DNA of 6,091 nucleotides from Candidatus Bipolaricaulis sp. (GTDB lineage: Bacteria > Bipolaricaulota > Bipolaricaulia > Bipolaricaulales > Bipolaricaulaceae), in assembly GCA_020062805.1 (NCBI GenBank), contig JAGUVP010000143.1, positions 1-6,091 of the forward strand, given 5' to 3'. Position numbers and translations under genes: made by a program. Below are positions 5,432 through 6,091 of this stretch, one piece after another. Each line of letters begins with the position of its first letter. Position 1 is the first letter of the stretch. The notes beneath the pieces were generated by a model. The model worked only from the letters and a program-made list of their open reading frames with translations. It was not told the DNA's origin and did not search any database.

Positions 5432-6091
<660 letters not shown>

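Overview
The window is GC-rich bacterial DNA dominated by a minus-strand cluster. From right to left it holds the 3' part of a 16S rRNA gene, a Crp/Fnr-family regulator, a four-subunit pyruvate:ferredoxin oxidoreductase (POR) operon in the order gamma-delta-alpha-beta, a small glycine-zipper membrane protein, a gene-free stretch carrying a REP-like repeat, and an uncharacterised conserved gene. The only plus-strand gene is the 3' end of an Fe-S aldo/keto reductase at the left edge. It converges on, and overlaps by 9 bp, the uncharacterised gene.

The split, ferredoxin-dependent POR and the Fe-S aldo/keto reductase point to an anaerobe, possibly a thermophile. The 16S fragment is clearly bacterial but departs from the usual consensus at normally fixed places, including base-pair inversions in helices 28 and 45. 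This suggests a deep, poorly sampled lineage. A Bipolaricaulota/OP1-like affiliation is possible but is only a guess without a database search.

The four por genes overlap each other by 8, 13 and up to 4 bp, and the small membrane protein overlaps the end of porB by 34 bp. They therefore look translationally coupled and driven from a TATAAT -10 element just upstream of porG. The product would catalyse pyruvate + CoA + oxidised ferredoxin <-> acetyl-CoA + CO2 + reduced ferredoxin. The Crp/Fnr regulator lies immediately upstream, has its own intrinsic terminator, and is a natural candidate regulator of por. It lacks both the cAMP-contacting residues and the Fe-S cysteines, so its signal is unknown.

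The most unusual architectural point is that the 16S gene is not followed by tRNA or 23S genes. Its 3' end is followed about 75 nt later by a strong intrinsic terminator and then by the regulator. This is an unlinked 16S arrangement. No CRISPR array, transposase, prophage or defence system is visible.
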